From NCBI GenBank assembly GCA_937923345.1, contig CAKZVJ010000006.1, positions 1 to 49,646 on the forward strand: a DNA stretch of 49,646 nt, written 5' to 3'. The notes beneath the pieces are model-generated. The model had not been told where the DNA came from, did no database searches, and was given only the letters and a program-made list of their open reading frames with translations. Position 1 is the first letter of the stretch. Each line of letters begins with the position of its first letter. Of this stretch, positions 16,257 through 25,307 are shown in pieces. The position numbers and the translations under genes were made by a program. This DNA comes from an uncultured Saprospiraceae bacterium. Lineage in GTDB: Bacteria; Bacteroidota; Bacteroidia; Chitinophagales; Saprospiraceae.

Positions 16257-17288
16257 CTAAACATCAAAAATATCTTTATTTTTTACCCATTGATTTTTTT
16301 GGTACGAAAAGAAAATATCAATCAATAAAAGTAATAGAGCGAAGCCAATAAAATATTGAAAATAACTATTGTACTCCGTAAATGAACGTTGCTCAATATC
16401 CCTTTTTTCTATTTTATCAATTCGCTTGCGTAGTTCAGTTATTACTTTATCAGAATTCTCTTGAAGATTAAAATAGGTCCCGTTGCCTTTTGAGGCTAGC
16501 TCTGTTAGCATTTCGGGATTCATCTTAGAAACAACAGCTTGTCCTGATCTGTCTTGCTTGAATGCTTTTCTCCCATTGAAAGAAATGGGTATAGGGCCTC
16601 CCTCGGCAGTACCCACCCCTACGGTAAATGTCAACATACCCTCTTCACTAGCCGTTTGTGCTTTGACCAAAGCAGTCTCATCATGATTTTCTCCATCTGT
16701 GATAATCACTAAGGCTTTATGATGTTTGTTGTCTTCACTGAATGAGCTCGTTGCTAGATCTATTACTTCGGCAATGGCTGTGCCCTGAGTAGGAGCCATT
16801 TTTGTATTCGCACTTCTCATAAACATAGCCGCGGCTGCATAATCATTTGTCAATGGCATTTGCAAGTATGCATTTCCCGCAAAAAGTATCAAACCTATAC
16901 GTTCTCCCTTTAGTCCTACTACTAGCTCTTGTCCAAATTTTTGTGCCTGTTCTAATCTACTAGGACGAACATCTTCGCACAACATACTATTGCTGATATC
17001 TAAAGCAATAAAAACATCTACCGCTTTAGCTTGCACTTTTTCTTTTTTAGAGCCCCATTGCGGATTGGCCCAGCCAATACAAATACAAAGTAATGCCACT
17101 GCAGGTAATACAAATTTTAAGATGGGCTTTCGCTTAGAAAAGCTTGGAATCATCTTTTGAAGATTAGTCCAATTTCCTAATTCTTTTAGTCCCCTATTTC
17201 GAAATCCCATATAAATAAGAAAGGCAACAAGCACAAGTAGCACTAGCACCAATCCATATAAATGGCTTATATTTTCAAATCTAAACAT
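16257..17288 (-). CDS. batB: BatB, membrane-anchored von Willebrand A protein
   Basis: 343 residues: two N-terminal membrane helices (about 8-28 and 57-73), a VWA domain with MIDAS motif D97-I-S-N-S101 and the later ITDGEN, and a C-terminal membrane helix near residue 312-330. VWA domains bind ligands through a divalent metal at the MIDAS. It is paired with BatA (3 bases upstream), the standard order of the aerotolerance cluster. Its two flanking helices place the VWA domain in a loop at the membrane. Length is as expected. Confidence 0.93.
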   Translation of the reverse strand: MFRFENISHLYGLVLVLLVLVAFLIYMGFRNRGLKELGNWTNLQKMIPSFSKRKPILKFVLPAVALLCICIGWANPQWGSKKEKVQAKAVDVFIALDISNSMLCEDVRPSRLEQAQKFGQELVVGLKGERIGLILFAGNAYLQMPLTNDYAAAAMFMRSANTKMAPTQGTAIAEVIDLATSSFSEDNKHHKALVIITDGENHDETALVKAQTASEEGMLTFTVGVGTAEGGPIPISFNGRKAFKQDRSGQAVVSKMNPEMLTELASKGNGTYFNLQENSDKVITELRKRIDKIEKRDIEQRSFTEYNSYFQYFIGFALLLLLIDIFFSYQKNQWVKNKDIFDV

Positions 17289-17291
17289 AGT

Positions 17292-18305
17292 CTAAGGAAT
17301 AGATCTTAATAGTGTATACTTCAATATCATTTCTAAAAAAAGAGCAATCAAGCCTATAAGGGCAAAGAGATAAAACTTGTCTTGATATCGCTTTAACACG
17401 GATACCTCAATTTCTGTTTTTTCCAATTGATCTATCGAGGCGTATATCTCTTGAAGGCTCTCTTCATTTGTCGCTCTATAATAACGGCCACCAGTCATAC
17501 TTGAAATTTCTTTCAGCAAGACTTCATCAATTTCTACTCCCTGTAAACTATAAATAAATTGTCCCCTGGCATTTCTATTCCTAGGGGTGTGTGCATGTCC
17601 AGTAGAGCCCACTCCAATGGTATATACTTTTACTCCAAACTCTTTAGCTATTTCTGCTGCATCGATGGGTTTTACATATCCAGAATTATTCACTCCATCC
17701 GTCAATAAGATAACTACTTTAGACTTCACTTCGCTATCTTTAAGTCTATTGACTGCTGTAGCTAAGCCCATACCAATAGCGGTACCATCTTGAAGCTTTC
17801 CAACTTGGAGACCACTTTCAGGATTTAAGAAATCCAAAATGACCGCGTGATCCGTAGTCAAGGGAGCTTGCGTATATGCTTCACCTGCAAAGGCAGTCAG
17901 GCCTATGCGATCGTATTTTCTTCCTTTAACAAAATCTCCAGCAACGACCTTACTTACCCATAGACGATCGGGTGTGAAATCTTGAGCAAGCATACTACTC
18001 GACAAATCCATCACTAAGACAATATCAATTCCTTCTGCTTTTACTTCTTCTTCTTGGAGCACAGACTGCGGCCTCGCCATCGCAAATACTAAAGCCAACA
18101 AACTGATACCTCTCAATATGGGCGTCAAGATGGTCAATCTAGACTTCAAAGACGTAATATCTTCTACCCCTTGCAAACTTGACATTCTAAAACGGGGAAA
18201 ATAAGATTGCCTGCGCAGGTAATACCACACTAACACGCCCAGGACAATTGGTAACAAAAGAAAAAACCAAGGATGTACAAATTGAATATTACTTAATCCA
18301 CTCAT
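17292..18305 (-). CDS. batA: BatA, membrane-anchored von Willebrand A protein
   Basis: 337 residues with N-terminal helices (about 10-30 and 58-78), a VWA domain with MIDAS D100-L-S-S-S104, and the LLTDGVNNSG segment carrying the second metal-site Asp, plus a C-terminal membrane helix near 310-330. Its ATG overlaps the stop of the upstream BatD-like gene (ATGA, 18302-18305), indicating coupled translation. With MoxR AAA ATPases, such VWA proteins are believed to form chaperone-like assemblies (family knowledge). Confidence 0.93.
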   Translation of the reverse strand: MSGLSNIQFVHPWFFLLLPIVLGVLVWYYLRRQSYFPRFRMSSLQGVEDITSLKSRLTILTPILRGISLLALVFAMARPQSVLQEEEVKAEGIDIVLVMDLSSSMLAQDFTPDRLWVSKVVAGDFVKGRKYDRIGLTAFAGEAYTQAPLTTDHAVILDFLNPESGLQVGKLQDGTAIGMGLATAVNRLKDSEVKSKVVILLTDGVNNSGYVKPIDAAEIAKEFGVKVYTIGVGSTGHAHTPRNRNARGQFIYSLQGVEIDEVLLKEISSMTGGRYYRATNEESLQEIYASIDQLEKTEIEVSVLKRYQDKFYLFALIGLIALFLEMILKYTLLRSIP

Positions 18306-19246
18306 GCCTCATCGGGGTTTAATGGTTCAGCAATAACTTCCTTTTTAGTATTCGTGACAAATGACTCTGCCTCATTTAGCAGTTTAGATTGTGAATCAAT
18401 CGGGGGAGTCGCTTTTGCAAACTTCACCATATCTGCCATTCTAAACATATCAGACAACTGCGTTTTGTGCTCCTCAGAAATATCTTCGTTTTTGAGTGCT
18501 CTAATTATTTCTGCAGTTGTTGACTCTAGCGCTTGAATATTGTATCTCTTTTCTAGATACTCTCTCACAATATAAGTCAGCTCGGATTGGTATTCCTTAA
18601 GCTTTCCTTTTTGCCAAAGTTCTTTTTCTGAAAGCGCCTTCAATTTGTTTAACGCGATTTCATGCGGAGGCTTGGGCGCTACATACACTTCTTCGACTGG
18701 TTTATTTTGAATACGCCTATAAATGAAGTATCCAATCAGACATAAGAAAAGAAGTCCAAGAACGGACAAAATCAAAGGCATATAGTCCGCCAGGGTCACC
18801 GGTTCAGCGACAATGTTTTTTATAATTCTAATTTGTAAAGAATCAATCTGCGGGGTAAGAACTGCTAACTGAATTCTTTGTGTTTTTTGGCTTACTTTTT
18901 TGTTTCCATTATCAAACTGTACTTTGATGGATGGGATAAAATAATATCCCGAGTCGAATGAAGTAATCGTAAGTTGCTTTTGATAAATGGACTTATCATC
19001 TACTACAATCTTTTCCCAGTCGCCTTCTTTTACCAATTCAAATGCTTGCGCCGTATCTATGGGACTCAAATCTGCTCTAGGATTTACAACGCCATCCGTA
19101 CCTAATATCTTTAAATACAAATTGAGATGATCTCCTATCATGATATGCGCACTATCCACCTTGGCTACAACTTGCTGGCCATAGGCAAAACTAGTGATGC
19201 TCAATAATACAAGGCAAAAGGCAATATGTCTCAATAACTGTTGCAA
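18302..19246 (-). CDS. BatD-like/DUF4381-type membrane protein
   Basis: The 314-residue protein starts with a signal peptide (ending near FAYGQQ), has an extracytoplasmic beta domain (25-145) resembling a BatD module, one membrane helix (about 155-178), and a cytoplasmic helical domain with LKEYQSELTYIVREYLEKRY typical of the DUF4381 segment found between DUF58 and BatA genes. The start is TTG (19246), with no ATG in front of the signal peptide; it follows the DUF58 stop by 2 bases. Exact role unknown; its constant position in such operons argues for membership of the MoxR-Bat complex. Confidence 0.78.
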   Translation of the reverse strand: MQQLLRHIAFCLVLLSITSFAYGQQVVAKVDSAHIMIGDHLNLYLKILGTDGVVNPRADLSPIDTAQAFELVKEGDWEKIVVDDKSIYQKQLTITSFDSGYYFIPSIKVQFDNGNKKVSQKTQRIQLAVLTPQIDSLQIRIIKNIVAEPVTLADYMPLILSVLGLLFLCLIGYFIYRRIQNKPVEEVYVAPKPPHEIALNKLKALSEKELWQKGKLKEYQSELTYIVREYLEKRYNIQALESTTAEIIRALKNEDISEEHKTQLSDMFRMADMVKFAKATPPIDSQSKLLNEAESFVTNTKKEVIAEPLNPDEA

Positions 19247-19248
19247 AT

Positions 19249-20118
19249 TTATTTAGAACGTTTTTTAAAAAAATTCAATAATGGGCCCGTGTAAGCTTCA
19301 TCAGTACGGAGGCTAATCAAGTCCGCACCACTTTTCGCAAAGGCTGTTTTGAAATAGGCATTGTTTTTAGAAAACCACTCGCTCTGCGCTGAGCGTACTC
19401 GAGCACTACTGGTATCTAAATAATGAAAGCTCCCAGTTTCTGCATCTACCACTCTAATCAATCCAATATTCGGCAGCTCCTTTTCCTTAGGATCATAAAT
19501 GTGCATTCCGATTAAATCATGTCTCCGTGCTGCTATTCGCAAAGCGGTATCGTATCCATCAGCGATAAAATCAGAAAGTACAAAACAAATACATCTCTTT
19601 TTTACCATGTTGTTGAAATACTCTAAAGCCATACCGATGTTGGTTTCTTTACCTACTGGTTCGAAATCCAACAATTCTCTGATGATCCTCAGAATATGTG
19701 TTTTTCCTTTTTTAGGTGGAATGAATTTCTCTATTCGATCTGAAAAGAAAAGCACCCCTACTTTATCATTATTATTAATGGCCGAAAAGGATATGACTGC
19801 ACAAAGCTCCGTAATCATATCATTTTTCATTTGCTCGCCCATCCCAAAAAATGAAGACTTACTCACATCAATTAATAAAATAACGGTTAGCTCTCTTTCT
19901 TCTTCGAATACTTTAATGTGGGCTTCTCCAGTTCTGGCCGTTACGTTCCAATCTATATTGCGAACATCATCACCATACTGGTAAGAACGAACCTCGCTAA
20001 ATGACATCCCCCTTCCCTTAAAGGCACTATGGTACTCTCCAGAAAAGATCTGCTTACTCAAACCTCTGGTCTTGATTTCTACCTTCCGTACTTTTTTTAA
20101 GAGTTCTGCCGTATCCAC
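19249..20118 (-). CDS. DUF58 domain protein
   Basis: The 289-residue cytoplasmic protein carries the DUF58 signature RSYQYGDDVRNIDW (residues 44-57) followed by a VWA-like core with D84-V-S-K-S88 (LLIDVSKSS). DUF58 proteins are encoded next to MoxR ATPases and VWA proteins and are presumed partners in the assembly. The start codon is GTG (20118), giving the usual DTAELLKKVRKVEIK opening. No signal or membrane helix was seen. Gene order moxR-unknown-DUF58 differs from the common adjacency of moxR and DUF58 by one inserted gene. Confidence 0.9.
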   Translation of the reverse strand: MDTAELLKKVRKVEIKTRGLSKQIFSGEYHSAFKGRGMSFSEVRSYQYGDDVRNIDWNVTARTGEAHIKVFEEERELTVILLIDVSKSSFFGMGEQMKNDMITELCAVISFSAINNNDKVGVLFFSDRIEKFIPPKKGKTHILRIIRELLDFEPVGKETNIGMALEYFNNMVKKRCICFVLSDFIADGYDTALRIAARRHDLIGMHIYDPKEKELPNIGLIRVVDAETGSFHYLDTSSARVRSAQSEWFSKNNAYFKTAFAKSGADLISLRTDEAYTGPLLNFFKKRSK

Positions 20119-20125
20119 GTTAATC

Positions 20126-21148
20126 TTACTTTTTCATTTTTTTAAGTTTCGCAGGAGATATTTTATCTGAACTTATATTAGCCCATGGTATAAAAATTTC
20201 TGGCTGACCATATACTGAACTTCTTTCTGTCTTCACCTTAATTCCTAAATCACATAACACTGGGTTGAGCAGAGAAACATTTTTCATCCAATTAATTTTA
20301 TCTTCTGACTCCCCCATTTTCTGATTGGCTTCTACAATCCTCTGCTTGACGCCTGCTTCCCACTTTGCAGTAGGTTTAAAGTAGTCACTCGTGTGTATAT
20401 ATTTGTTCAATTCTCTATCATAATTGAAGGAAACTGTTTTTATCTTATCGTTCCAAGAACTAGAATAATTGATGTAACCCGAAAAATACTTATCAGACAA
20501 CTCCGTTATCTGAAACCATACTTCCGCCTTATTCTCAAATCTATCCTTAGATTTTTTTGTCGTATTTCTTTCTATCTCCTTGTTCCAATCACTCATCAAC
20601 TTTTCTATCTCTTTGTCAAAATCTTCATTTAGTCTGGGGATATCTTTTTTGATGATTGTAGAGTGATCGATGTAAGATGATTTATTATGTACATTCAATG
20701 GCCTCTTCTCTCTTAGATCAACTTCTTTTTGAGCAGATTGCGTGATAGATTTTTTATCAAAAGATGCAGCATAAGATTGCTTGTCATCTATAGAGGTCCA
20801 ATCCAATGCAATAGTTTCATTTTCTAATCTTCCTTTGTAGTAACCGCTGGGTACGTTTTCAAATTTTTCGAGAAGTATGAGGTTGCCAGCTTGCAAAGAC
20901 CCCTCCAGCAGGTAAGTCGTTTCTGCATCCGCATATTGTAGATACCCTTTGCAATTGAATCCATCAAATGCAACACACAGTTTAGCGGAATGTACTTCGT
21001 CAATGTGCCCTTCATAATTGTGCAACCAAGTGATAGGGGTATCAAACAATTTCATCACTTCTTTTTCCATCAAGGATTGAGCAAACAAAAAATTGACTGC
21101 ACATATAAGCATCAATGCGAAACACCATTTCAATATGTAATCTTTCAT
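20126..21148 (-). CDS. Exported protein of unknown function inside the bat operon
   Basis: From the ATG at 21148 (a TTG at 21154 is possible) this is a 340-residue protein with a signal peptide (ending near NFLFAQ). Residues 30-130 form a strand-rich segment (e.g. GYLQYADAETTYLLEGSL, PSGYYKGRLENETIALDW). A lysine-rich helical linker follows, then a C-terminal part with WFQITELSDKYFSGYINYSS. I do not recognise a family. It lies between moxR (55 bases upstream) and DUF58 (7 bases downstream), in the same direction, so it is part of the operon. It could be a lineage-specific accessory of the Bat system. Confidence 0.7.
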   Translation of the reverse strand: MKDYILKWCFALMLICAVNFLFAQSLMEKEVMKLFDTPITWLHNYEGHIDEVHSAKLCVAFDGFNCKGYLQYADAETTYLLEGSLQAGNLILLEKFENVPSGYYKGRLENETIALDWTSIDDKQSYAASFDKKSITQSAQKEVDLREKRPLNVHNKSSYIDHSTIIKKDIPRLNEDFDKEIEKLMSDWNKEIERNTTKKSKDRFENKAEVWFQITELSDKYFSGYINYSSSWNDKIKTVSFNYDRELNKYIHTSDYFKPTAKWEAGVKQRIVEANQKMGESEDKINWMKNVSLLNPVLCDLGIKVKTERSSVYGQPEIFIPWANISSDKISPAKLKKMKK

Positions 21149-21203
21149 TTGCAATCTTTTGAATAATTGGGTTGAAGGTAAATTGGAATATCAAAAGCAA
21201 CTA

Positions 21204-22205
21204 TTAAGGAACTTCTACCGCATTTAGTATTTGCTTGATTATCTCTTCTTGGGTGATGTTTTCTGCTTCTGCTTCATAGGTAATCCCTATTCTATGCCGA
21301 AGTACATCGTAACAAATATTGCGCACATCATCTGGAGTAACGTAGCCTCTTCTATTCAAAAAAGCAATGGCCTTTGATGCTAAGGCAAGATTGATGCTTG
21401 CTCTAGGTGATCCCCCAAAACTAATCAGAGGCTTCAATTTTTCAAGACCAAATTTTTCTGGTGTTCTCGTTGCAAAAACGATGTCCAAGATATACTGCTC
21501 AATCTTCTCATCCATATATACCTTACGAACGGTTGATCGCGCGGTCATTATTTCTTCCAGAGACACGGCTTGTTTTACTTTACCAAATCCATCGATATTG
21601 AGATTCCTTCTGATGATTTCTCGCTCCTCATCTTGGTTAGGATAATCTATTTTGACCTTTAGCATAAATCTATCCACTTGTGCTTCTGGCAATGGGTAGG
21701 TCCCTTCTTGTTCGATAGGATTTTGTGTCGCCAATACTAAAAATGGCTCTTCTAATTTGAAAGTATTCGTACCTATGGTCACCTGTCTTTCTTGCATGGC
21801 CTCAAGCAATGCACTTTGTACTTTGGCAGGCGCACGGTTGATCTCATCCGCTAATACAAAATTGGCAAATACAGGTCCTTTCTTAACAGAAAAATCATTC
21901 TTGCTTGGATTGTAAATCATTGTCCCTACTATATCTGCAGGAAGCAAGTCAGGAGTAAATTGTATCCGGCTGAATTGCGCATTAGTCGCACTGGACAATG
22001 TCTTTATGGCTAAGGTCTTTGCCAGACCAGGCAGTCCCTCTAATAATACATGTCCTTTGGTCAATAATCCCACAAGAAGACGTTCTAACATGTGTTCTTG
22101 TCCAACAATAGTCTGGGAAGTCTCTGCATACAGCTTGGTAACAAAAGCGCTGTCTGCTTGGATCTGCGCATTAAGCGCCTGTATATCAATAGATTGTTGC
22201 ATCAT
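21204..22205 (-). CDS. MoxR-family AAA+ ATPase
   Basis: The open frame extends to 22265, but the ATG at 22205 (MMQQSIDIQ) gives the normal MoxR start and a 333-residue protein. Walker A is GLPGLAKT (57-64), Walker B LADEIN (118-123), and sensor 1 ATQNP (159-163) followed by EGTYPLPEAQVDRF, the MoxR signature. The ATPase is cytoplasmic and is thought to remodel VWA-domain partners. It is the first gene of the bat operon; the gap upstream (22206-22546) must hold the operon promoter, although no exact TAnnTTTG box was found on that strand. Confidence 0.93.
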   Translation of the reverse strand: MMQQSIDIQALNAQIQADSAFVTKLYAETSQTIVGQEHMLERLLVGLLTKGHVLLEGLPGLAKTLAIKTLSSATNAQFSRIQFTPDLLPADIVGTMIYNPSKNDFSVKKGPVFANFVLADEINRAPAKVQSALLEAMQERQVTIGTNTFKLEEPFLVLATQNPIEQEGTYPLPEAQVDRFMLKVKIDYPNQDEEREIIRRNLNIDGFGKVKQAVSLEEIMTARSTVRKVYMDEKIEQYILDIVFATRTPEKFGLEKLKPLISFGGSPRASINLALASKAIAFLNRRGYVTPDDVRNICYDVLRHRIGITYEAEAENITQEEIIKQILNAVEVP

Positions 22206-22546
22206 TTTTAAATTCAATTTTATAGCATGTGTACCACGGTAATTCTCAAAAATTAAACACAGCAAAGTAAGTGCTTGTTTATCTGCTATTTGCTAAGCCA
22301 ACTATTAAAAATCTAATTTGCTGGTTATCAGCGACTTTAAATTCATTACCGAACCATTGTGCATCTAAGTTTGTCTTTTATTAAACGTAATGTACTTAGT
22401 GCTGGGTTACCTTTATTTCTAAAACCTGGTTTATCTATAAGATGTAAATAGATAATCAGCGGTTTCTGCAAAAATCGGTATATTTTAGAGCATGAAAGTA
22501 ATCAATATTTTCATTTAAATTTTTCTTAACAATTAACAACAATACT
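22206..22546. other. Divergent gap between moxR and a small exported-protein gene
   Basis: These 341 AT-rich bases should carry the bat-operon promoter (minus) and the promoter of the 22547 gene (plus). No exact TAnnTTTG box was found for either; the nearest on the plus strand is TATATTTT (about 22479-22486). No repeat or gene was seen. Confidence 0.5.
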
Positions 22547-23152
22547 ATGTGGACAAGATTATTTATTACCGCTATTTTATCTTTTTATATAGCATTGTGC
22601 TTTGGGCAAAAACCTGTCAGTCAGCAAGATAAATCTGCTCACCTCAAGATGCTACAAAATGGAGTGCTCTTGATTCGACTATCAGATCAAAGCTCTAAGA
22701 TAAAAGCTTTGCAAGCGCGTGGGCAGATGAAAGATGCAGATGCCTTAAAAAAAGAGACTAATTCTCTAAATGACCTAATCGTTCAAACGTTTAAAACTCA
22801 CTATACCTTTAGCAAAATACACTTTATAAATCCTGAAGATTCTAGACAAATCCTAAAAGATAAATCCCAACCACTCACCGATATAATTAGTGGTGATCGT
22901 ATAGATCTATCTGGTCAAGATGTATATTTTACGAGTTACGGAATAGGCAATCCGGCGGATAGTTTTGAGAGATACAATCGCAAAGGATTTCAGATTCGTG
23001 TACTAGAAGATGGCAAGATCATGCACCTTGATGGAGACCTATTTTATGCTGGTGTGAAGCAGGGTTTCTTTGTAGGTCCTTTCGATAAAAATCTGGTTAA
23101 GACCATCACTAAACTGAATCGTCGACTAAGCTCTGGTAGTCGGTATTTTTAA
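22547..23152 (+). CDS. Small exported protein, unknown function
   Basis: The 201-residue protein has a signal peptide (MWTRLFITAILSFYIALC, cleavage near FGQ-K). Residues 30-80 are helical and charged (KIKALQARGQMKDADALKKE); the rest is strand-rich with GDRIDLSGQDVYFTSYGIG and a basic end (TKLNRRLSSGSRYF). I recognise no family. It is transcribed away from moxR and faces rho across a repeat and a terminator, so it is probably monocistronic. The signal peptide and codon use support a real gene. Confidence 0.75.
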   Translation: MWTRLFITAILSFYIALCFGQKPVSQQDKSAHLKMLQNGVLLIRLSDQSSKIKALQARGQMKDADALKKETNSLNDLIVQTFKTHYTFSKIHFINPEDSRQILKDKSQPLTDIISGDRIDLSGQDVYFTSYGIGNPADSFERYNRKGFQIRVLEDGKIMHLDGDLFYAGVKQGFFVGPFDKNLVKTITKLNRRLSSGSRYF

Positions 23153-23194
23153 GCCATTTTTAGGAACCTAATTCAATAAACACATTTCTCTTTG

Positions 23195-23335
23195 CGCTCT
23201 GGGGAGAAGTGATATGAGCAGTGCTAGACGACTAATGAAGGGCTGACTAGCAGTGGATGAGCGGATGAGCGAATACGCTGCTCGGCAGTGCCTGAATAGG
23301 AGACTAGGGCTGTGAATACAAACGGATCACCAGGA
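23195..23335 (+). repeat. Member B of a degenerate dispersed intergenic repeat family
   Basis: It carries GATATGAG, GGATGAGCG, GCGAATACG, CCTGAAT, AGGGCTG, GAATAC and AAACGGAT in that order. The second and third words recur in the 12.7-kb copy, and CCTGAAT-AGG-CTG-AACGGAT recurs in the 49.5-kb copy. It lies between the stop of the 22547 gene and the rho terminator. No coding potential. Confidence 0.4.
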
Positions 23336-23354
23336 TAAAGCGCCCAAAAAAAAA

Positions 23355-23380
23355 TAGCCTCAACGAAAACGCTGAAGCTA
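23355..23380 (-). terminator. Terminator of rho (bidirectional)
   Basis: TAGCCTCAACG and CGCTGAAGCTA form a stem with two mismatches around an AAAA loop. It has A-runs on the left (T-run on the minus strand) and T-runs on the right, so it can serve rho on the minus strand and the small exported-protein gene on the plus strand. Confidence 0.75.
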
Positions 23381-23410
23381 CCTTTATTTTTTTAGATAAA
23401 TTTTATTTCC

Positions 23411-24955
23411 TTATCCATTCATAGAGTTCATAAACTCATCGTTGCTACGTGTAGATCGCATATGCTTACTCAAGAAATTCATCGCCTCATCTGGCTTCAT
23501 ATCTGTAAGCTGCTTTCTTAGGATATGCATTCTCGTCAATACATCTTTGTCCTGTAGCAAATCGTCTCTACGGGTACTGGACTTCGTCAAATCAATAGCT
23601 GGATACATACGCTTGTTAGCCAATGAACGATCCAACTGAAGCTCCATGTTACCGGTACCCTTAAATTCCTCAAAGATAACGCCGTCCATCTTGGAGCCCG
23701 TATCGATCAAGGCAGTTGCCAAGATAGTCAGTGAGCCTCCTTTCTCGATGTTTCTAGCCGCACCGAAAAATTTCTTCGGCTTGTGTAGTGCGTTGGCCTC
23801 CACACCACCAGAAAGTACTTTCCCACTCGCAGGCGCAACTGTGTTGTATGCACGGGCCAAACGTGTGATAGAATCCAAAAGAATAACTACATCGTGACGA
23901 CTTTCTACGAGTCGCTTTGCTTTCTCTAAAGCAATGTTGGCTACTCGAACGTGATTCTCAGCTGGTTCATCAAATGTAGAGGCAATCACTTCTCCCTTTA
24001 CATTTCGCTTCATATCAGTCACCTCTTCTGGACGTTCGTCTACGAGTAATACGATAAGGTATGCTTCTGGATGGTTTTTAGCGATGGCGTTGGCTACATC
24101 TTGAAGCAACCAAGTTTTACCTGTTTTAGGCTGCGCAACGATCAGACCTCTTTGTCCTTTCCCGATTGGAGTAAATAAATCGATAATTCTATTGCCAAAA
24201 TCTTTTCCTTCAGGGTGTGAAGTCAAAGTAAATTTTTCATCTGGAAATAAAGGCGTAAGGTAATCAAATGGTACACGCTCTCTAATATCTTTAGGGTCGA
24301 GGCCATTAATCTTTGATACCTTCAAGAGCGCGAAATATTTCTCTCCTTCTTTTGGTGGTCGTATTGCCCCTTTCACCGTATCTCCTGTTTTCAAACCAAA
24401 CAATTTGATCTGAGATGGAGAGACATAAATATCATCTGGACTAGTCAAATAGTTGTAGTCAGAAGATCTTAAGAAACCATATCCATCTGGCATCATCTCT
24501 AGGATACCTTCACCTTCTATAATGCCATCGAGTTCAACATCAAATTTTGGCTTCTGCTGCTGAGGCTTTCTGTTGTCTCTTCGGTCATCCTTTCTTCTAT
24601 CTCTATTATCTCCTTTGCCGTTAGCGTCATACTTCTTGCGTGGAGAATCCTCTTTAGCTCTAGTATTGTTTCTTTTATTATCGCGAGGCTTAGTTTTTTC
24701 CTCTGCCGTTTTTTCTTCGACAGGGGCTTCTTCTACAGCGACCTCTTGTTCTTGATCCTCTTTTACTTCCTCTTTCTTTACGCTTGATTTTGCAGTAGGA
24801 GCTTTTTTGTCTTCGGTAGACACCGCCTGCTCATCTAAAATGCGATAAATTAATTCTTGTTTGGTTAGCTTTTTATAACTTTTTAGTCCTAACTCCTCAG
24901 CCTTTTCTCTCAGTTCAGGAACTAACATGTCATTTAATTGCAGAATATCCAACAT
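23411..24955 (-). CDS. rho: Transcription termination factor Rho
   Basis: 514 residues. Rho_N helical domain (1-45), then a long low-complexity charged insertion (about 46-140, rich in E/K then R/D/N/K) typical of Bacteroidota and some Actinobacteria Rho proteins. The S1/cold-shock-type RNA-binding domain follows (about 145-215, with [13 protein letters not shown]). The ATPase domain has Walker A around residues 275-281 (QPKTGKT) and Walker [17 protein letters not shown]-type sequence. The hexameric helicase terminates transcription. The gene has an unusually long 5' gap and may be autoregulated by its leader, as in other bacteria (inference). Confidence 0.97.
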   Translation of the reverse strand: MLDILQLNDMLVPELREKAEELGLKSYKKLTKQELIYRILDEQAVSTEDKKAPTAKSSVKKEEVKEDQEQEVAVEEAPVEEKTAEEKTKPRDNKRNNTRAKEDSPRKKYDANGKGDNRDRRKDDRRDNRKPQQQKPKFDVELDGIIEGEGILEMMPDGYGFLRSSDYNYLTSPDDIYVSPSQIKLFGLKTGDTVKGAIRPPKEGEKYFALLKVSKINGLDPKDIRERVPFDYLTPLFPDEKFTLTSHPEGKDFGNRIIDLFTPIGKGQRGLIVAQPKTGKTWLLQDVANAIAKNHPEAYLIVLLVDERPEEVTDMKRNVKGEVIASTFDEPAENHVRVANIALEKAKRLVESRHDVVILLDSITRLARAYNTVAPASGKVLSGGVEANALHKPKKFFGAARNIEKGGSLTILATALIDTGSKMDGVIFEEFKGTGNMELQLDRSLANKRMYPAIDLTKSSTRRDDLLQDKDVLTRMHILRKQLTDMKPDEAMNFLSKHMRSTRSNDEFMNSMNG

Positions 24956-25307
24956 TGCTTGATTATGGTTGTTTGTTTACAAAATGTAATAGCACTTTTA
25001 AGGAGTGTATTTTTATTGGGTAGGTAAATATAAATGTGTATTTGAAAATGTTATGTTTTTAGCGAATCCCCATAAAGCTGACCCTTTTCCTATTTTGGCC
25101 AGTAATCTTTTTATTCAGTGGGTATGAAAATTCCAGAAAAGAAGTATCTAAGTAATAAATAAAGTAAAAGGATACTACTAAAAGGGAAAATGGAGTGATT
25201 TATCGTCGCACAAAAATAGATTTTTTTTTGATATCAAATACTATCTTTGTCGAATTATAATTTTTTTGCCTCTAATCGAGCCTAAATATATAACAAAATA
25301 ACGAAAT
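24956..25307. promoter_or_regulatory. Divergent rho/serS control region with long rho leader
   Basis: This 352-base AT-rich gap has no gene. For serS an exact TATCTTTG box lies at 25242-25249, about 60 bases before the ATG, with a T-run near -33. For rho the minus strand has an exact TATTTTTG box (25211-25218 on the plus strand as CAAAAATA) with a TTTG (25235-25238) 16 bases upstream. The two putative promoters overlap, and the rho mRNA would have a leader of about 250 bases. The boxes are seen; usage is inferred. Confidence 0.5.
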
